A stretch of 64,000 bases of DNA from Bacteroidota bacterium (GCA_024280115.1 JAJRQT010000165.1:1-64000), one strand, 5' to 3'; counted from the first letter of the stretch, positions 1-9,627 are shown. Notes: a model not told the origin generated them from the sequence alone. Translations and numbers: made by a program.

Positions 1-1
1 A

Positions 2-400
2 TACCTCCTGGCAAAATATGGCCCCGATAACGAGTATCTTTTGGAGTATCAGGATTATTGGAAAGATCGGAGAATGTTGAGTGATCACATTTTGAAAGGC
101 GCATTGTATCTCGATAATTTATATAAAAATATGGATAAAAATTTGGATGTAGCATCAAAACATATGATGAAAGAGCGAGCAATAAATTCTATTTTGACTT
201 CAATTGATACCCTTAGCTTGTCTCAGAAAAAAATCTATATTGATCATTATCGTAAAATAAAGCCAAACAATACTTTTTTCATGTCGTATTTGAGGTATAG
301 AGGCGATTTAAAATTGCTGGAAAATGAATGGATAAATAACTATGATGGTGATATAAAAAAAATGCTTAATGATTATAAAATTAAATTCCCTTCACTCTAA
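2..400 (+). CDS. Predicted aminopeptidase, C-terminal fragment (5' end outside window)
   Basis: The reading frame is already open at base 2 and runs to a TAA at 398-400, so this is the last 132 or so residues of a larger gene. The tail resembles the C-terminal part of the PF10023 predicted aminopeptidase family: a KYG motif, an LYxNM stretch after a charged helix, then a PNNTFFMSYLRY segment followed by a YDGDIKKML segment, which in that family is the 'NN..Y..Y....GD' end. The metal-binding part would lie upstream, outside the window, so activity cannot be judged. The family call is from recall of its C-terminal pattern only. Confidence 0.55.
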   Translation, partial: YLLAKYGPDNEYLLEYQDYWKDRRMLSDHILKGALYLDNLYKNMDKNLDVASKHMMKERAINSILTSIDTLSLSQKKIYIDHYRKIKPNNTFFMSYLRYRGDLKLLENEWINNYDGDIKKMLNDYKIKFPSL

Positions 401-449
401 TCTGAAATTAATAGAAAATTTGACCATCAGACAATTTACTTTTTAATTC

Positions 450-1271
450 ATGATTTTCGACAGACATAATAACACATCATTGAATAAATATACAATATGG
501 ATAATTTTGTTTTTTTCTACATATTTTTTTGGATTTGATGTGAATAATGATGTGTACAGGATTGTAAATCAAGAGTGCCTGAAGCCAGGTGAACGCATCG
601 AATACAGAGTTCACTATGGATTCATCAATGCCGGGGAGGCTGTATTAAAAATTGATGAGAATATATATACAGTGAATAACAGACCTTGCTATAAGGTAGA
701 TATTTTTGGCCGGACCAAAGGTTTTTTCGATATGGTCACAACGGTAAGAGACAATTGGGGTACCTACCTGGATACCTCGGCAGTTGTTTCTCAAATGTTT
801 TATCAGAGTATAAAAGAAGGAAAATACCTTAAGAAAGAAGTTATTGAATTTGATCAGTTAAATAATGTTGCACTTGTAAACCGGATCAATAAGAAGGACA
901 GCACACTTATCAGGAAGGACAGTTTTGATGTGCCACCAAATATTCAGGATATTGTAAGTGGATATTACCACATGAGAACCTTTGAATATGATACCATGAC
1001 ATCTGGTCAAATATTTAATGTTACCGGTTTTTTTGACGATACTACCTATGCTGTAAAAGTAAAATTTATTGGCCGGGAAAAACTAAAAACGAAAATCGGG
1101 GAGTTTGACACTTTTCTGATGTCTCCAATAATGCCGGATAACACTTTTTTCAGAGGAAAGAACCCAATTAAGGCCTGGATATCGGATGATAAATTCAGGA
1201 TACCCCTTAAGGTAAAAGCTGAGCTGCTTATAGGGGCTTTAGAAATTGACATTAGATCCTATGACCGGTAA
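450..1271 (+). CDS. DUF3108 domain protein, probably exported
   Basis: Protein of 273 residues with one hydrophobic segment at about residues 14-30 that can act as a signal peptide or anchor. After it comes the DUF3108 opening (GERIEYRVHYGFINAGEA), followed by a beta-rich domain with alternating charged and aromatic residues to the end. DUF3108 proteins are periplasmic or outer-membrane-facing and of unknown function in Bacteroidota. The gene starts 49 bases after the preceding stop on the same strand, so the two may be cotranscribed. A two-component pair follows after about 150 bases. Confidence 0.75.
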   Translation: MIFDRHNNTSLNKYTIWIILFFSTYFFGFDVNNDVYRIVNQECLKPGERIEYRVHYGFINAGEAVLKIDENIYTVNNRPCYKVDIFGRTKGFFDMVTTVRDNWGTYLDTSAVVSQMFYQSIKEGKYLKKEVIEFDQLNNVALVNRINKKDSTLIRKDSFDVPPNIQDIVSGYYHMRTFEYDTMTSGQIFNVTGFFDDTTYAVKVKFIGREKLKTKIGEFDTFLMSPIMPDNTFFRGKNPIKAWISDDKFRIPLKVKAELLIGALEIDIRSYDR

Positions 1272-1419
1272 TTGGGGAGAACTCTATTATTTTATTATCA
1301 CTTGTATATTATGGTATTATTATGAATTGACCGTAGCTTCAATTATTTTAACGTTACTTACTAAATTCACCGGAGTCAATCAATCTTAATAATATGTATA
1401 TATCAAATCAAATCATGAG

Positions 1420-2109
1420 ATGAGTAGCAACAAAAGCAAGAAAATACTTGTAGTTGATGACGAAGTGGATATTCTTGAATTGCTCAAGTACAATTTGAAA
1501 AAGGAAGGGTATATCGTTAAAACTGTAACTAACGGAATCGATGCTATTGAAACAGCAAAGGATTTTTGCCCCGATCTGGTCCTTTTAGATATTATGATGC
1601 CCCACCAGGATGGTGTAGAAACTTGCCGTCAGATACGAGAGCTTCCTGAACTTGAACATACTTTTGTCATTTTTCTCACTGCCCGCTCTGAAGAATACTC
1701 TGAAGTAGCAGCTTTCGATATAGGAGCGGATGATTATATTACAAAACCGATAAAGCCGCGGGCGTTAATGAGTAGAATTGGAGCAATTTTCAGAAGAAAG
1801 GAGTCCAATAGTAAGGAAAATGCTATAATTTCCGTGGGTGATCTCACAATAGATAAGTCCAGTTATACGATCATCGTGAAAGACAAAAAAATTTCTTTAC
1901 CAAAAAAAGAATTTCAGTTGCTTTATTTTTTGGCCCAAAACCCAGACAAAGTTTTCAGCCGGGATGATTTATTGCAAAATATTTGGGGTACTGATGTATA
2001 TGTACTGGCAAGAACAGTGGATGTTCACATCAGAAAAGTCAGGGAAAAAATCGGGAAGGGATTTATCAGAACTGTAAAAGGTGTAGGCTATAAATTCGAA
2101 ATGAATTAA
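1420..2109 (+). CDS. OmpR/PhoB-family response regulator
   Basis: Protein of 229 residues. Residues 8-120 form a receiver domain with the acidic pocket (DD at 13-14), phospho-acceptor Asp57 in LVLLDIMMP, and the conserved Lys in DDYITKPIKP near 110. Residues about 135-228 form a winged-helix DNA-binding domain ending in VRGVGYKF-like sequence (here VKGVGYKFEMN). This is the PhoB/OmpR layout. The histidine kinase starts 8 bases after the stop, so the pair is a two-component system. The signal is unknown; by arrangement it resembles the PhoP/PhoR or RprX/RprY type. Confidence 0.92.
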   Translation: MSSNKSKKILVVDDEVDILELLKYNLKKEGYIVKTVTNGIDAIETAKDFCPDLVLLDIMMPHQDGVETCRQIRELPELEHTFVIFLTARSEEYSEVAAFDIGADDYITKPIKPRALMSRIGAIFRRKESNSKENAIISVGDLTIDKSSYTIIVKDKKISLPKKEFQLLYFLAQNPDKVFSRDDLLQNIWGTDVYVLARTVDVHIRKVREKIGKGFIRTVKGVGYKFEMN

Positions 2110-2117
2110 ATTGCTGC

Positions 2118-3182
2118 ATGCTTACAAAGTCAAAAAGTGTCGCAGTTTTAATTGCTGCTGCGGTTTGTATTATTACCACCTCATTTCTTTCCCTGGTTGA
2201 TGGGGTGCCATTAGGAGGGATCATAGTTGTACTTGTCCTTTCTTTTTCTTCCACATACCTGCTCACGTATTTTACGGTAGATGTTTTTATTTTTGACCAA
2301 ATAGAAAAGATTAATGAGCGAATCAACAAATTGAAAAATGAAGATTTTTCATTTATTGAGGATGACATTCGGCCCGGTGCTGGTAATCCATTGTTTAGAA
2401 TCAGAAGAGAAATACTCACCTATGCACAGTCTAAACAGCGTGAAATCGATGAACTAAAAAAATCGGAGACCTTCCGGAGAGAGTTTATCGCTGATGTATC
2501 ACACGAATTGAAAACACCCATCTTCGCAGCCCAGGGTTTTGTGCACACTTTACTCGATGGGGCAGTAAAAGATAAAAACGTCAGGACCAGATTTTTAAAA
2601 AAAGCAGCAAAAAGCCTTGACGGACTCGATCGCATTGTACAGGATCTGTTGACAATTTCGCAGGTAGAAACTGGTGTCATAAAAATGGAGATGGAAAATT
2701 TTAATATAAAAAATCTTATTCAGGAAGTTTATGACCAATTTGAAGGGAAGGCAGAGAAAAAAGACATTGAATTAAAATTCGCCGAAAATTGCCCAACAAA
2801 TCTATTTGTTTTTGCAGATAGGCATAAGATTTTTCAGGTAATCCTAAATCTGGTATCAAATTCAATAAAATACCGAAAGGAGGACCAAACAAATATTGTT
2901 GATACAAATTTGATTGATCAAGATCAGTATGTGGAAATCAATATAAAGGACGACGGAATAGGTATTTCTGATAAACACCTTAGCAGAATCTTCGAGAGAT
3001 TTTACAGAATCGATAAAAGCAGGTCAAGAGAAAAAGGAGGTACTGGCTTAGGATTATCAATCGTTAAGCACATAGTCGAGGCACATCACAGCCAGGTTTA
3101 TGTGCAAAGTAAACAGAACGAAGGTGCTGAGTTTAGCTTCAAATTACAAAAAGGCAATCCATACAATTGGGCCGAAGAGTAA
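2118..3182 (+). CDS. Sensor histidine kinase (PhoR-like)
   Basis: Protein of 354 residues. Two transmembrane segments lie close together at residues 7-25 and 32-52 with almost no periplasmic loop, so it probably senses something in the membrane or cytoplasm, or works through a partner. A charged linker leads to the HisKA domain, whose phospho-acceptor is His129 in SHELKTPI. The HATPase_c domain has its N box (NLVSNSIKY), G1 box (DDGIGI) and G2 box (GGTGLGLSIVKHIVE). It is the cognate kinase of the response regulator 8 bases upstream. Confidence 0.92.
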   Translation: MLTKSKSVAVLIAAAVCIITTSFLSLVDGVPLGGIIVVLVLSFSSTYLLTYFTVDVFIFDQIEKINERINKLKNEDFSFIEDDIRPGAGNPLFRIRREILTYAQSKQREIDELKKSETFRREFIADVSHELKTPIFAAQGFVHTLLDGAVKDKNVRTRFLKKAAKSLDGLDRIVQDLLTISQVETGVIKMEMENFNIKNLIQEVYDQFEGKAEKKDIELKFAENCPTNLFVFADRHKIFQVILNLVSNSIKYRKEDQTNIVDTNLIDQDQYVEINIKDDGIGISDKHLSRIFERFYRIDKSRSREKGGTGLGLSIVKHIVEAHHSQVYVQSKQNEGAEFSFKLQKGNPYNWAEE

Positions 3183-3226
3183 CAGCTAAACTGAGCGTTT
3201 CAGTTTTTCTCTAAAAGAATTCGTTT

Positions 3227-3331
3227 TTACTTTTCCTTAAACATATTCTCCAAATATAGAGAAATTGTATATCCAACGCCAAGTGCCGTTGCTAAAGCAA
3301 TAAAAAATATAGAAGTCAATAAAAATAACAT
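3227..3331 (-). CDS. Possible 34-residue single-span membrane protein
   Basis: A short minus-strand frame of 34 codons (ATG at 3331, TAA at 3227). It encodes a hydrophobic stretch of about 20 residues (MLFLLTSIFFIALATALGVG) followed by a short amphipathic tail ending in KEK. It fills most of an otherwise gene-free 310-base gap between two plus-strand genes. The composition, with one clean membrane span and a positively charged end, is typical of real small membrane proteins, but AT-rich DNA also yields such frames by chance. No clear ribosome-binding site is visible. Confidence 0.35.
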   Translation of the reverse strand: MLFLLTSIFFIALATALGVGYTISLYLENMFKEK

Positions 3332-3492
3332 AGCACAACTTTTTTGTTGTAAATATGTGGGAAAATATAATGAATCAATTCTTAGAAGTATTTTATACCT
3401 GATATGTGTAATGTTTTACTATATTTTGAAAAAATTGTAATATACTGATAGATAGTTAAATAATATCAACTTATTAAAGTAGTGATTTACAA

Positions 3493-4206
3493 GTGAGGAA
3501 ACTGAATTTTAACGAACTTATAGTATTTGAAAATGAGCATTATCTGGCTATTAATAAGCCTTTCGGCATTTCTACATTAGAGGACCGGAATGATGATGAT
3601 CATATTTTGTCCCTGGTAAAAAATTTTTTTCCGGAGGTACAGGTATGTCATAGACTTGATAAAGATACATCAGGAGTACTGGTTTTGGCTAAAAAACCGG
3701 AGCCATATAAACATCTGTCAATTCAATTTCAGGAAAGAAAAGTTGCTAAAATTTATCATGCTGTGGTTCACGGACAGACAAATTTTAATAGTAGCGAAAT
3801 CAATCTGCCTCTTTTGGTTAAGAATAAAGGTATAGTAAAGTGGGATCCAAAAAACGGGAAAGAATCGAATACTTACTTTCGGACTATGCAAAACTTTCGA
3901 CATTGTTCATTGGTGGAATGTAAGCCTGTTACTGGACGAAGACATCAAATCAGGGTGCATCTCAAATACAATGAACATCCTATTGTCGCTGACACAAAAT
4001 ACGATGGCGAGTATCTTTACCTTTCTCAAATCAAACGAAGATACAAGCATGGCAATAGGGAAGAACGACCTTTAATCAGTAGGATTGCGCTGCATGCATA
4101 TTCTATATCTTTTAAAAATATGGATGGGAAAAATATAACGATTGAAGCCGAGTATCCAAAAGATTTTAAAGTTTTGATCAGACAACTTGAAAAGTATGGC
4201 CTGTAG
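3493..4206 (+). CDS. RluA-family pseudouridine synthase
   Basis: Protein of 237 residues with a GTG start. The catalytic motif HRLDKDTSGVLVLAK holds the essential Asp (about residue 56). The later GRRHQIRVHL motif is the conserved RNA-binding and fold motif of RluA/RsuA enzymes, and a KxYHAVVHG segment lies between. There is no N-terminal S4 domain, so it belongs to the short RluA type acting on rRNA or tRNA uridines. The exact target cannot be read from sequence. It stands alone between the histidine kinase and a peptidase gene. Confidence 0.88.
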   Translation: MRKLNFNELIVFENEHYLAINKPFGISTLEDRNDDDHILSLVKNFFPEVQVCHRLDKDTSGVLVLAKKPEPYKHLSIQFQERKVAKIYHAVVHGQTNFNSSEINLPLLVKNKGIVKWDPKNGKESNTYFRTMQNFRHCSLVECKPVTGRRHQIRVHLKYNEHPIVADTKYDGEYLYLSQIKRRYKHGNREERPLISRIALHAYSISFKNMDGKNITIEAEYPKDFKVLIRQLEKYGL

Positions 4207-4338
4207 TCTAATTATTGATTTCCTTTTAGGACGAATTTGAATTGATTTGTTTCAATCATTTTTATTCTTTGCGATTCAACTATTATCTTTATCCTGATTT
4301 TTAACAGTAGATTAATTCTTATCTAAATTTTACACCCA

Positions 4339-6399
4339 ATGAAAAAATTGACCAAAGGTACTTTTTTAGCATTATTGATTTTCAACTTTATTGCATGCCA
4401 GGAAACTCCCAAACAAGCAGAAGAAATCCATCAAAAAACGGAAAGTGAATTTGAGTATGTAGTTGACAGATTTGCAGATCTGCAAATACTGAGATATAAA
4501 GTAGCCGGATTCGAAAAACTGGATTTGCAAAAGAAAAAACTAGCGTACTACCTGTACCGGGCGGCATTATGCGGAAGAGACATCATTTACGATCAAAATT
4601 ATAAGCATAATATACGTATTAGAAAGACAATAGAGGCCATTTATAATTCTTTTAGAGGAGTTCGAACTGGCTCTGATTGGGATAATTTTGAGGTTTATGC
4701 AAAAAGGGTGTGGTTTTCAAATGGAATACATCATCATTATGCAACAACCAAGATGGTTCCGGATTTTAGTGAAACCTATCTTGCTGAACTCATCAAGAAT
4801 TCAGACAGAAACTCTCTGCCTTTAAAAGGTGTAGATGGTAAAAATGGGTTAATCGAGCTTTTAACAACGGTAATTTTTGATCCCACTGTCGATTCAAAAC
4901 GTGTAAACCTGGAGTCAAATGTTGATTTGATAGAAACTTCAGCAAATAATTTTTACCAAGGGTTAACCCAATCTGAGGCGCAAGTATACTATCAAGGCCT
5001 TAAAAAAGATGGAGACAAGGAACCGCCGATGTATGGGTTAAATTCAAAATTGGTAAAGGAAAATGGTCAGATTACCGAACATGTTTATCGGGTTGGTGGA
5101 TTATATTCCGGAGCTATTGAAAAAATTGTTTATTGGTTGAATAAAGCAGTGGATGTTGCAGAAAACGATATTCAGAAACAGGCAATTCAGTTATTAATCA
5201 AATTTTATAATACAGGTGATCTGCGGGATTTTGATGAATATTGTAAGGTGTGGGTGAAGGACACAAATTCTGTGTTGGATGTTGTTAATGGATTTATTGA
5301 AGTTTATGGAGATCCACTGGGATATAAAGGTGCTTTTGAATCGGTCGTTTCAATGAAGGATATGGAGGCGTCAGAGAGAATGAGCGCGCTAGCAAAGGAG
5401 GCCAAATGGTTTGAAGACAATTCTCCCATTATGGATGCTCACAAAAAAGAAGATGTAAAAGGTATTTCCTATAAAGTCATTACGGTAATTGTTGAAGGTG
5501 GCGATGCTGCGCCGTCCACTCCAATTGGTATAAATCTTCCAAATTCCAACTGGATAAGAAAGGATTATGGTTCTAAATCAGTATCGTTGGGAAATATTGT
5601 GGAGGCTTACAATGCTGCGTCTAGTGGGGGCACATTGGACGAATTTTACTTAACTGAAGAAGAAAGAACCAGGGTGAAGGAATACAGTAAGCTAGCGGGT
5701 AAAATTCACACAGCTCTTCATGAGGTCATCGGTCATGGATCAGGACAATTAGAGCCCGGGGTAGTCACTCCTAGTGAAACCTTAAAGAATTTCCGTTCTC
5801 CATTGGAGGAGGCACGAGCTGATTTGGTTTCATTATATTTCATCACAGATCCTAAACTGGTCGAATTGGGTTTGATTCCTTCAATAGATGTTGGTAAAGC
5901 AGAATTCGACATCTACATTAAAAATGGTCTTCAGCTTCAACTCCGAAGATTGGAAAATGGAGCAAAAATTGAGCAGGCTCATATGAGAAACAGGCATATG
6001 GTCGCATCCTGGGTTTTCGAAAAGGGCAAGGCCGACAACGTGATTGAGAAGATTACAGAAAATGGTAAGACTTATTTTGTGATAAGAGATTATAAAAAGC
6101 TGAGAGATCTTTTTGGGCAATTACTCCGGGAAGTTCAGCGTATAAAATCTCAGGGAGATTTTGAGGCTGGGAAAAACCTGATTGAAAACTATGGCATAAT
6201 TGTAGATCAAGTCATGCTGAAGGAAGTAAAAGAGAGATATAAATCACTCAATGCAGCTCCGTATTCCGGATTTGTTCAACCCAAACTTATAGCAATAATG
6301 GAAGGCAAAGAAATTACCAATGTGACTTTGGAATATGCCAACAGTTTTGTGGAACAAATGCTCGAATATGGAGAAGAATATTCGTTTTTAGGTTACTGA
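4339..6399 (+). CDS. Dipeptidyl-peptidase III (family M49), lipoprotein
   Basis: Protein of 686 residues. The N-terminus is a lipoprotein signal ending in a lipobox (FIAC, Cys20), so it is probably anchored in the outer or inner membrane facing the periplasm. The zinc motif HEVIGH (about residues 461-466) and the downstream EEARAD motif (third zinc ligand and neighbours) are diagnostic of M49 peptidases, which remove dipeptides from the N-terminus of short peptides. Length fits the family. It has its own long upstream gap and no operon partner. The membrane-anchored form is common in Bacteroidota. Confidence 0.9.
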   Translation: MKKLTKGTFLALLIFNFIACQETPKQAEEIHQKTESEFEYVVDRFADLQILRYKVAGFEKLDLQKKKLAYYLYRAALCGRDIIYDQNYKHNIRIRKTIEAIYNSFRGVRTGSDWDNFEVYAKRVWFSNGIHHHYATTKMVPDFSETYLAELIKNSDRNSLPLKGVDGKNGLIELLTTVIFDPTVDSKRVNLESNVDLIETSANNFYQGLTQSEAQVYYQGLKKDGDKEPPMYGLNSKLVKENGQITEHVYRVGGLYSGAIEKIVYWLNKAVDVAENDIQKQAIQLLIKFYNTGDLRDFDEYCKVWVKDTNSVLDVVNGFIEVYGDPLGYKGAFESVVSMKDMEASERMSALAKEAKWFEDNSPIMDAHKKEDVKGISYKVITVIVEGGDAAPSTPIGINLPNSNWIRKDYGSKSVSLGNIVEAYNAASSGGTLDEFYLTEEERTRVKEYSKLAGKIHTALHEVIGHGSGQLEPGVVTPSETLKNFRSPLEEARADLVSLYFITDPKLVELGLIPSIDVGKAEFDIYIKNGLQLQLRRLENGAKIEQAHMRNRHMVASWVFEKGKADNVIEKITENGKTYFVIRDYKKLRDLFGQLLREVQRIKSQGDFEAGKNLIENYGIIVDQVMLKEVKERYKSLNAAPYSGFVQPKLIAIMEGKEITNVTLEYANSFVEQMLEYGEEYSFLGY

Positions 6400-6483
6400 T
6401 TTTATTTCTGATTTTCGGTTATTTTATGACAAAATATAAAACATTTGAATTGGGAAGTAAAACTGTGATTAAAGTTGCGGAAA

Positions 6484-6512
6484 TTGAATAAACAATCTTC
6501 TAACTACTTTTG
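6484..6512 (+). promoter_or_regulatory. Possible Bacteroidota promoter for the aldo/keto reductase-like gene
   Basis: A -7 type box TACTTTTG at 6505-6512 fits TAnnTTTG. An ATTG lies upstream (TTG at 6484-6486) with an 18-base spacer, slightly short and only a partial -33 element. The implied leader before the ATG at 6590 is about 70 bases. Confidence 0.35.
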
Positions 6513-6589
6513 ATCAATCATTTATCAATTTTGGTTGATTTCTGGACTTAAAGGTTGAAATTGGTCCCATCAATAAAATTCTAAAAAAA

Positions 6590-7387
6590 ATGGATTTTTC
6601 ACAAAAAGTCATTTTAGGCAGAACAGGATTAGAGGTTGGCAGATTGGGGATTTCATCAAGTTATGGTGCTCCAGCCACGGCATTTGAAGAAGCATTCGAA
6701 CGTGGATGTAATTATTTCACCTGGGGAACTTTTATAAAGGGCGATTCCGGAGAAATGAAAAAAGCGATCCGGAATTTAATCTCAAAAGGCAAAAGAGAAC
6801 AATTGGTGATTTCTGTTTTTACCTATGCGCATGATCCTTTATTAACCCAGTATTTTCTTAAAAAACGATTGAAAGCCCTTGGTCTGGAATATATCGATAT
6901 TTTACTTCTTGGATATTTCCCAAAAGTTCCATCAAAAAGAATACTTGATGGGGCGCGAAAGTTAAAAGATAATGGTATTGTAAATCACCTGGGAATTTCC
7001 GGGCATAATAGAAAAATGTTTCAGGATCTCAAAAACATTCCTGATATTGATGTATTCCACATTCGATACAATGCAGCTCATCGAGGTGCAGAGCAAGATA
7101 TTTTTCCATTCTATACATATCATGACCGGCCCGGAATGGTATCGTTTACAGCCACCAGGTGGAAAAAACTGTTAAATCCCAGGTACATGCCGAACGATGA
7201 AAAGCCATTAAAACCCTCAGATTGCTATAGGTATGTGTTGTCAAATTCTTCTATAGATATTTGTATGATGGGAGTAAAAACTATTTCACAAATGCGTGAA
7301 AATCTGGCTTTGATGGAACTTGGGCCTTTGAGTAAAGAAGAGATAAAAAGGGTGGAGTATATCGGTCAATACGTTTACAATCATTAA
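6590..7387 (+). CDS. Aldo/keto reductase-like protein lacking the catalytic tetrad
   Basis: Protein of 265 residues with the aldo/keto reductase framework: LGRTGLEVGRLG at the start, a KREQLVIS strand, LGLEYIDILLL, and NGIVNHLGISGHN in the middle. The usual catalytic residues are missing. Where active enzymes have FDTAxxYG, this has YFTWGTFIKG (no Asp, no Tyr); ATK is replaced by SVF (no Lys); and LLLH is replaced by LLLG (no His). The protein therefore probably keeps the barrel fold but not the reductase chemistry. It is intact, so it looks like a maintained relative rather than a decaying copy. Confidence 0.75.
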   Translation: MDFSQKVILGRTGLEVGRLGISSSYGAPATAFEEAFERGCNYFTWGTFIKGDSGEMKKAIRNLISKGKREQLVISVFTYAHDPLLTQYFLKKRLKALGLEYIDILLLGYFPKVPSKRILDGARKLKDNGIVNHLGISGHNRKMFQDLKNIPDIDVFHIRYNAAHRGAEQDIFPFYTYHDRPGMVSFTATRWKKLLNPRYMPNDEKPLKPSDCYRYVLSNSSIDICMMGVKTISQMRENLALMELGPLSKEEIKRVEYIGQYVYNH

Positions 7388-7608
7388 TACAAGCTAATCC
7401 TAATAATAGATATTGTAAATGACTATTTATCAGTTTCAAATCCAAAAGCCGCTATGCTAGTTGGGAAATTGCAGGATATCGGTAAATTTGTAAAATAAAA
7501 GAAACGCACAAATGGTGGGATTTTTTTTTAGATTATCATTAAATGATATTGATACGACACCTTAGCTGATTTTTGTTTATTAAATAACAGTTAATATTAA
7601 TTTTTACG

Positions 7609-8124
7609 ATGCAATTAAAAAATACAAGTCACCTCATTTTAAATCAGATTCTTGACCTTACAGCACAACTAAGTGACTCGGAATATGCGGCGAAACTGGA
7701 TCTGTTAAATGGCAACTCTATTGGCAAACATGTTCGCCATGTTTTGGAGTTTTTTGACCTTCTTGTCAATGGATATGCAGAAGGAATCATAAATTACGAT
7801 AAACGAAATCATGAGCCATTGTACGAAACGGATACTCAGGCAACACTTGCAAAAATGAAAAGTTTAGTTAATGGAATCGATAATATTTCATTAGGAGAAG
7901 ATGTAATTCTAGAAGTGAGTTACGCAAGTACAGATGAAGAGACGGTCAAAATTAAATCAAGTATTGAACGTGAATTGGCTTATAATATCGAGCACGCAAT
8001 TCATCATATGGCCATTATTGAAATAGCCGTTCAGACTGTATTTCCAAAGATAAGTTTACCGGAAAATTTTGGAGTGGCATTTTCAACCATTCGCTACCAA
8101 AAAAAAAATCCAATTAAGCTATAA
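7609..8124 (+). CDS. DinB-like helical bundle protein
   Basis: Protein of 171 residues, all helical by composition. A GKHVRHVLEFFDLLVNG helix near residue 43 and an EHAIHHMAII helix near 130 carry the spaced histidines expected of the DinB/YfiT four-helix bundle, where they bind a divalent metal. Members include thiol S-transferases and many uncharacterised proteins, so the reaction is not known here. Its last six bases overlap the end of the convergent aldehyde dehydrogenase gene. Confidence 0.7.
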   Translation: MQLKNTSHLILNQILDLTAQLSDSEYAAKLDLLNGNSIGKHVRHVLEFFDLLVNGYAEGIINYDKRNHEPLYETDTQATLAKMKSLVNGIDNISLGEDVILEVSYASTDEETVKIKSSIERELAYNIEHAIHHMAIIEIAVQTVFPKISLPENFGVAFSTIRYQKKNPIKL

Positions 8125-9513
8125 TTTAAAAATTAGCCGAAGTAACTTAAGTTTGCCTTTGTATGGCGGGTATCTAAAAGGGATATCCAGTTTATTGCTT
8201 TTTTTCACAATTCCCTTGCTGTTTGAAAAAGCATAAAAGCTGTCTTTCCCATGATATTTTCCAATACCGCTATTGCCTACTCCGCCTACCGGAATCGAAG
8301 GATTGCCAAATTGATAGAGCGTATCATTGATGCAACCTCCACCAAATCCAACTTCTCTCAGTACTTTTTCCTGCTTTTTTTTATTCTTAGAGAAATAATA
8401 AAGCGCCAATGGTTTTGGCCTGTCTTTTATATCGTTCAATACCTCTTCTAGGTCATCATACTCCATGACCGGAAGAATCGGTCCAAAAATTTCATCTTGC
8501 ATCACGTGATCATTCCAGCTAATATTATCAAGAACAGTTGGGGCGATGTATTTATCAGTTTCTTCAAATTCTCCTCCAATCAATGTTTCTCCATCGCTAA
8601 GAAACGATTTTAAACGTGTGAAATTCCTACCATTTATGATTCTTGGATAATCCGGGCTTAATTTTGGATCATCCCCGTAAAACTTATTTATATAAAATAA
8701 TATTTTATTCAACAATTGCTTTTTAACGCTTTTATGAGGTAAAAGGTAGTCTGGGGCCACACAAGTCTGTCCACCATTTAGGAATTTCCCCCAAACTATT
8801 CTCCTGGCTGCAAGATCAATGTCTGCATCTTTATCTACAATACATGGTGATTTGCCTCCAAGTTCCAAAACGCAAGGGGTGAGATTTTTAGCGGCAGCTT
8901 CATAAACAATTTTACCAACTTTCACACTTCCGGTAAAGAAGATATGATCAAATTTTTCGGCCAAGAGCACCTGAGTCACATCGGCGCCACCTTCTATTAC
9001 AGAAACATATTCCTCATCAAAAACTTCATTTACTATGATTTTAACAATGGCTGAAGTATGCGCAGCAAGTTCCGATGGTTTTAAAACCGCACAATTTCCC
9101 GCAGCAATCGCACCGACTAATGGTTCAAAAATCAATTGTACAGGATAATTCCAGGGTCCAATAATTAAGCAAATTCCATAGGGTTCTCTGTAGATATAAC
9201 TTTTTGCGGGAAAGCTGGTGATAGAGGATTTTACCTTTTCAGGCCGGGCAAGCTTTGGTAGGTTTTTCAGAAAATATTTAATTTCTTCCTGAATCAAAGC
9301 TACTTCTGAACCAAATGCTTCAAAAGTAGATTTTTTAAAATCTTTGTACAGCGCCTCAAATATTTCCTGCTCATATTTTTCAATAGTTTTATATAGTTTT
9401 TTTAAATATGCCAGTCGTAGTTTAATATCAAGTGTTCTATTAGTTCGAAAAAATAATTTTTGTTTTCTGAGGATCTCATTTGACTTGTCTTTTTTTATCA
9501 TCGGGGTTACCAT
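8119..9513 (-). CDS. Aldehyde dehydrogenase, class 3-like
   Basis: Protein of 464 residues. The catalytic Cys is in NGGQTCVAPDY and the general base Glu in LELGGKSPCIV. The NAD-binding region includes GPWNYPVQL, NCAVLKPSE and FFTGSVKVGK. Length (about 460 rather than 480-500) and the C-terminal membrane-prone tail (YKGKLKLLRLIF) match the class 3/fatty or coniferyl aldehyde type. It oxidises aldehydes to acids with NAD(P). The start at 9513 is followed four codons later by another ATG (MIKKDKSNE), which is also possible. Confidence 0.88.
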   Translation of the reverse strand: MVTPMIKKDKSNEILRKQKLFFRTNRTLDIKLRLAYLKKLYKTIEKYEQEIFEALYKDFKKSTFEAFGSEVALIQEEIKYFLKNLPKLARPEKVKSSITSFPAKSYIYREPYGICLIIGPWNYPVQLIFEPLVGAIAAGNCAVLKPSELAAHTSAIVKIIVNEVFDEEYVSVIEGGADVTQVLLAEKFDHIFFTGSVKVGKIVYEAAAKNLTPCVLELGGKSPCIVDKDADIDLAARRIVWGKFLNGGQTCVAPDYLLPHKSVKKQLLNKILFYINKFYGDDPKLSPDYPRIINGRNFTRLKSFLSDGETLIGGEFEETDKYIAPTVLDNISWNDHVMQDEIFGPILPVMEYDDLEEVLNDIKDRPKPLALYYFSKNKKKQEKVLREVGFGGGCINDTLYQFGNPSIPVGGVGNSGIGKYHGKDSFYAFSNSKGIVKKSNKLDIPFRYPPYKGKLKLLRLIFKL

Positions 9514-9627
9514 CTCATTACCTTTTTTATTAACAAATGATGAATGTATGAATATCTAATAAATTCAATTGGATCAACGTTACATTTTGAATAAATAGTA
9601 TTCTGAGTAAATATTTTCAAATTTAAG

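Noticed and set aside
6427..6492. Short plus-strand frame MTKYKTFELGSKTVIKVAEIE after the DPP III gene
   Set aside because: Only 21 codons, no ribosome-binding site or signal, polar composition; most likely chance.
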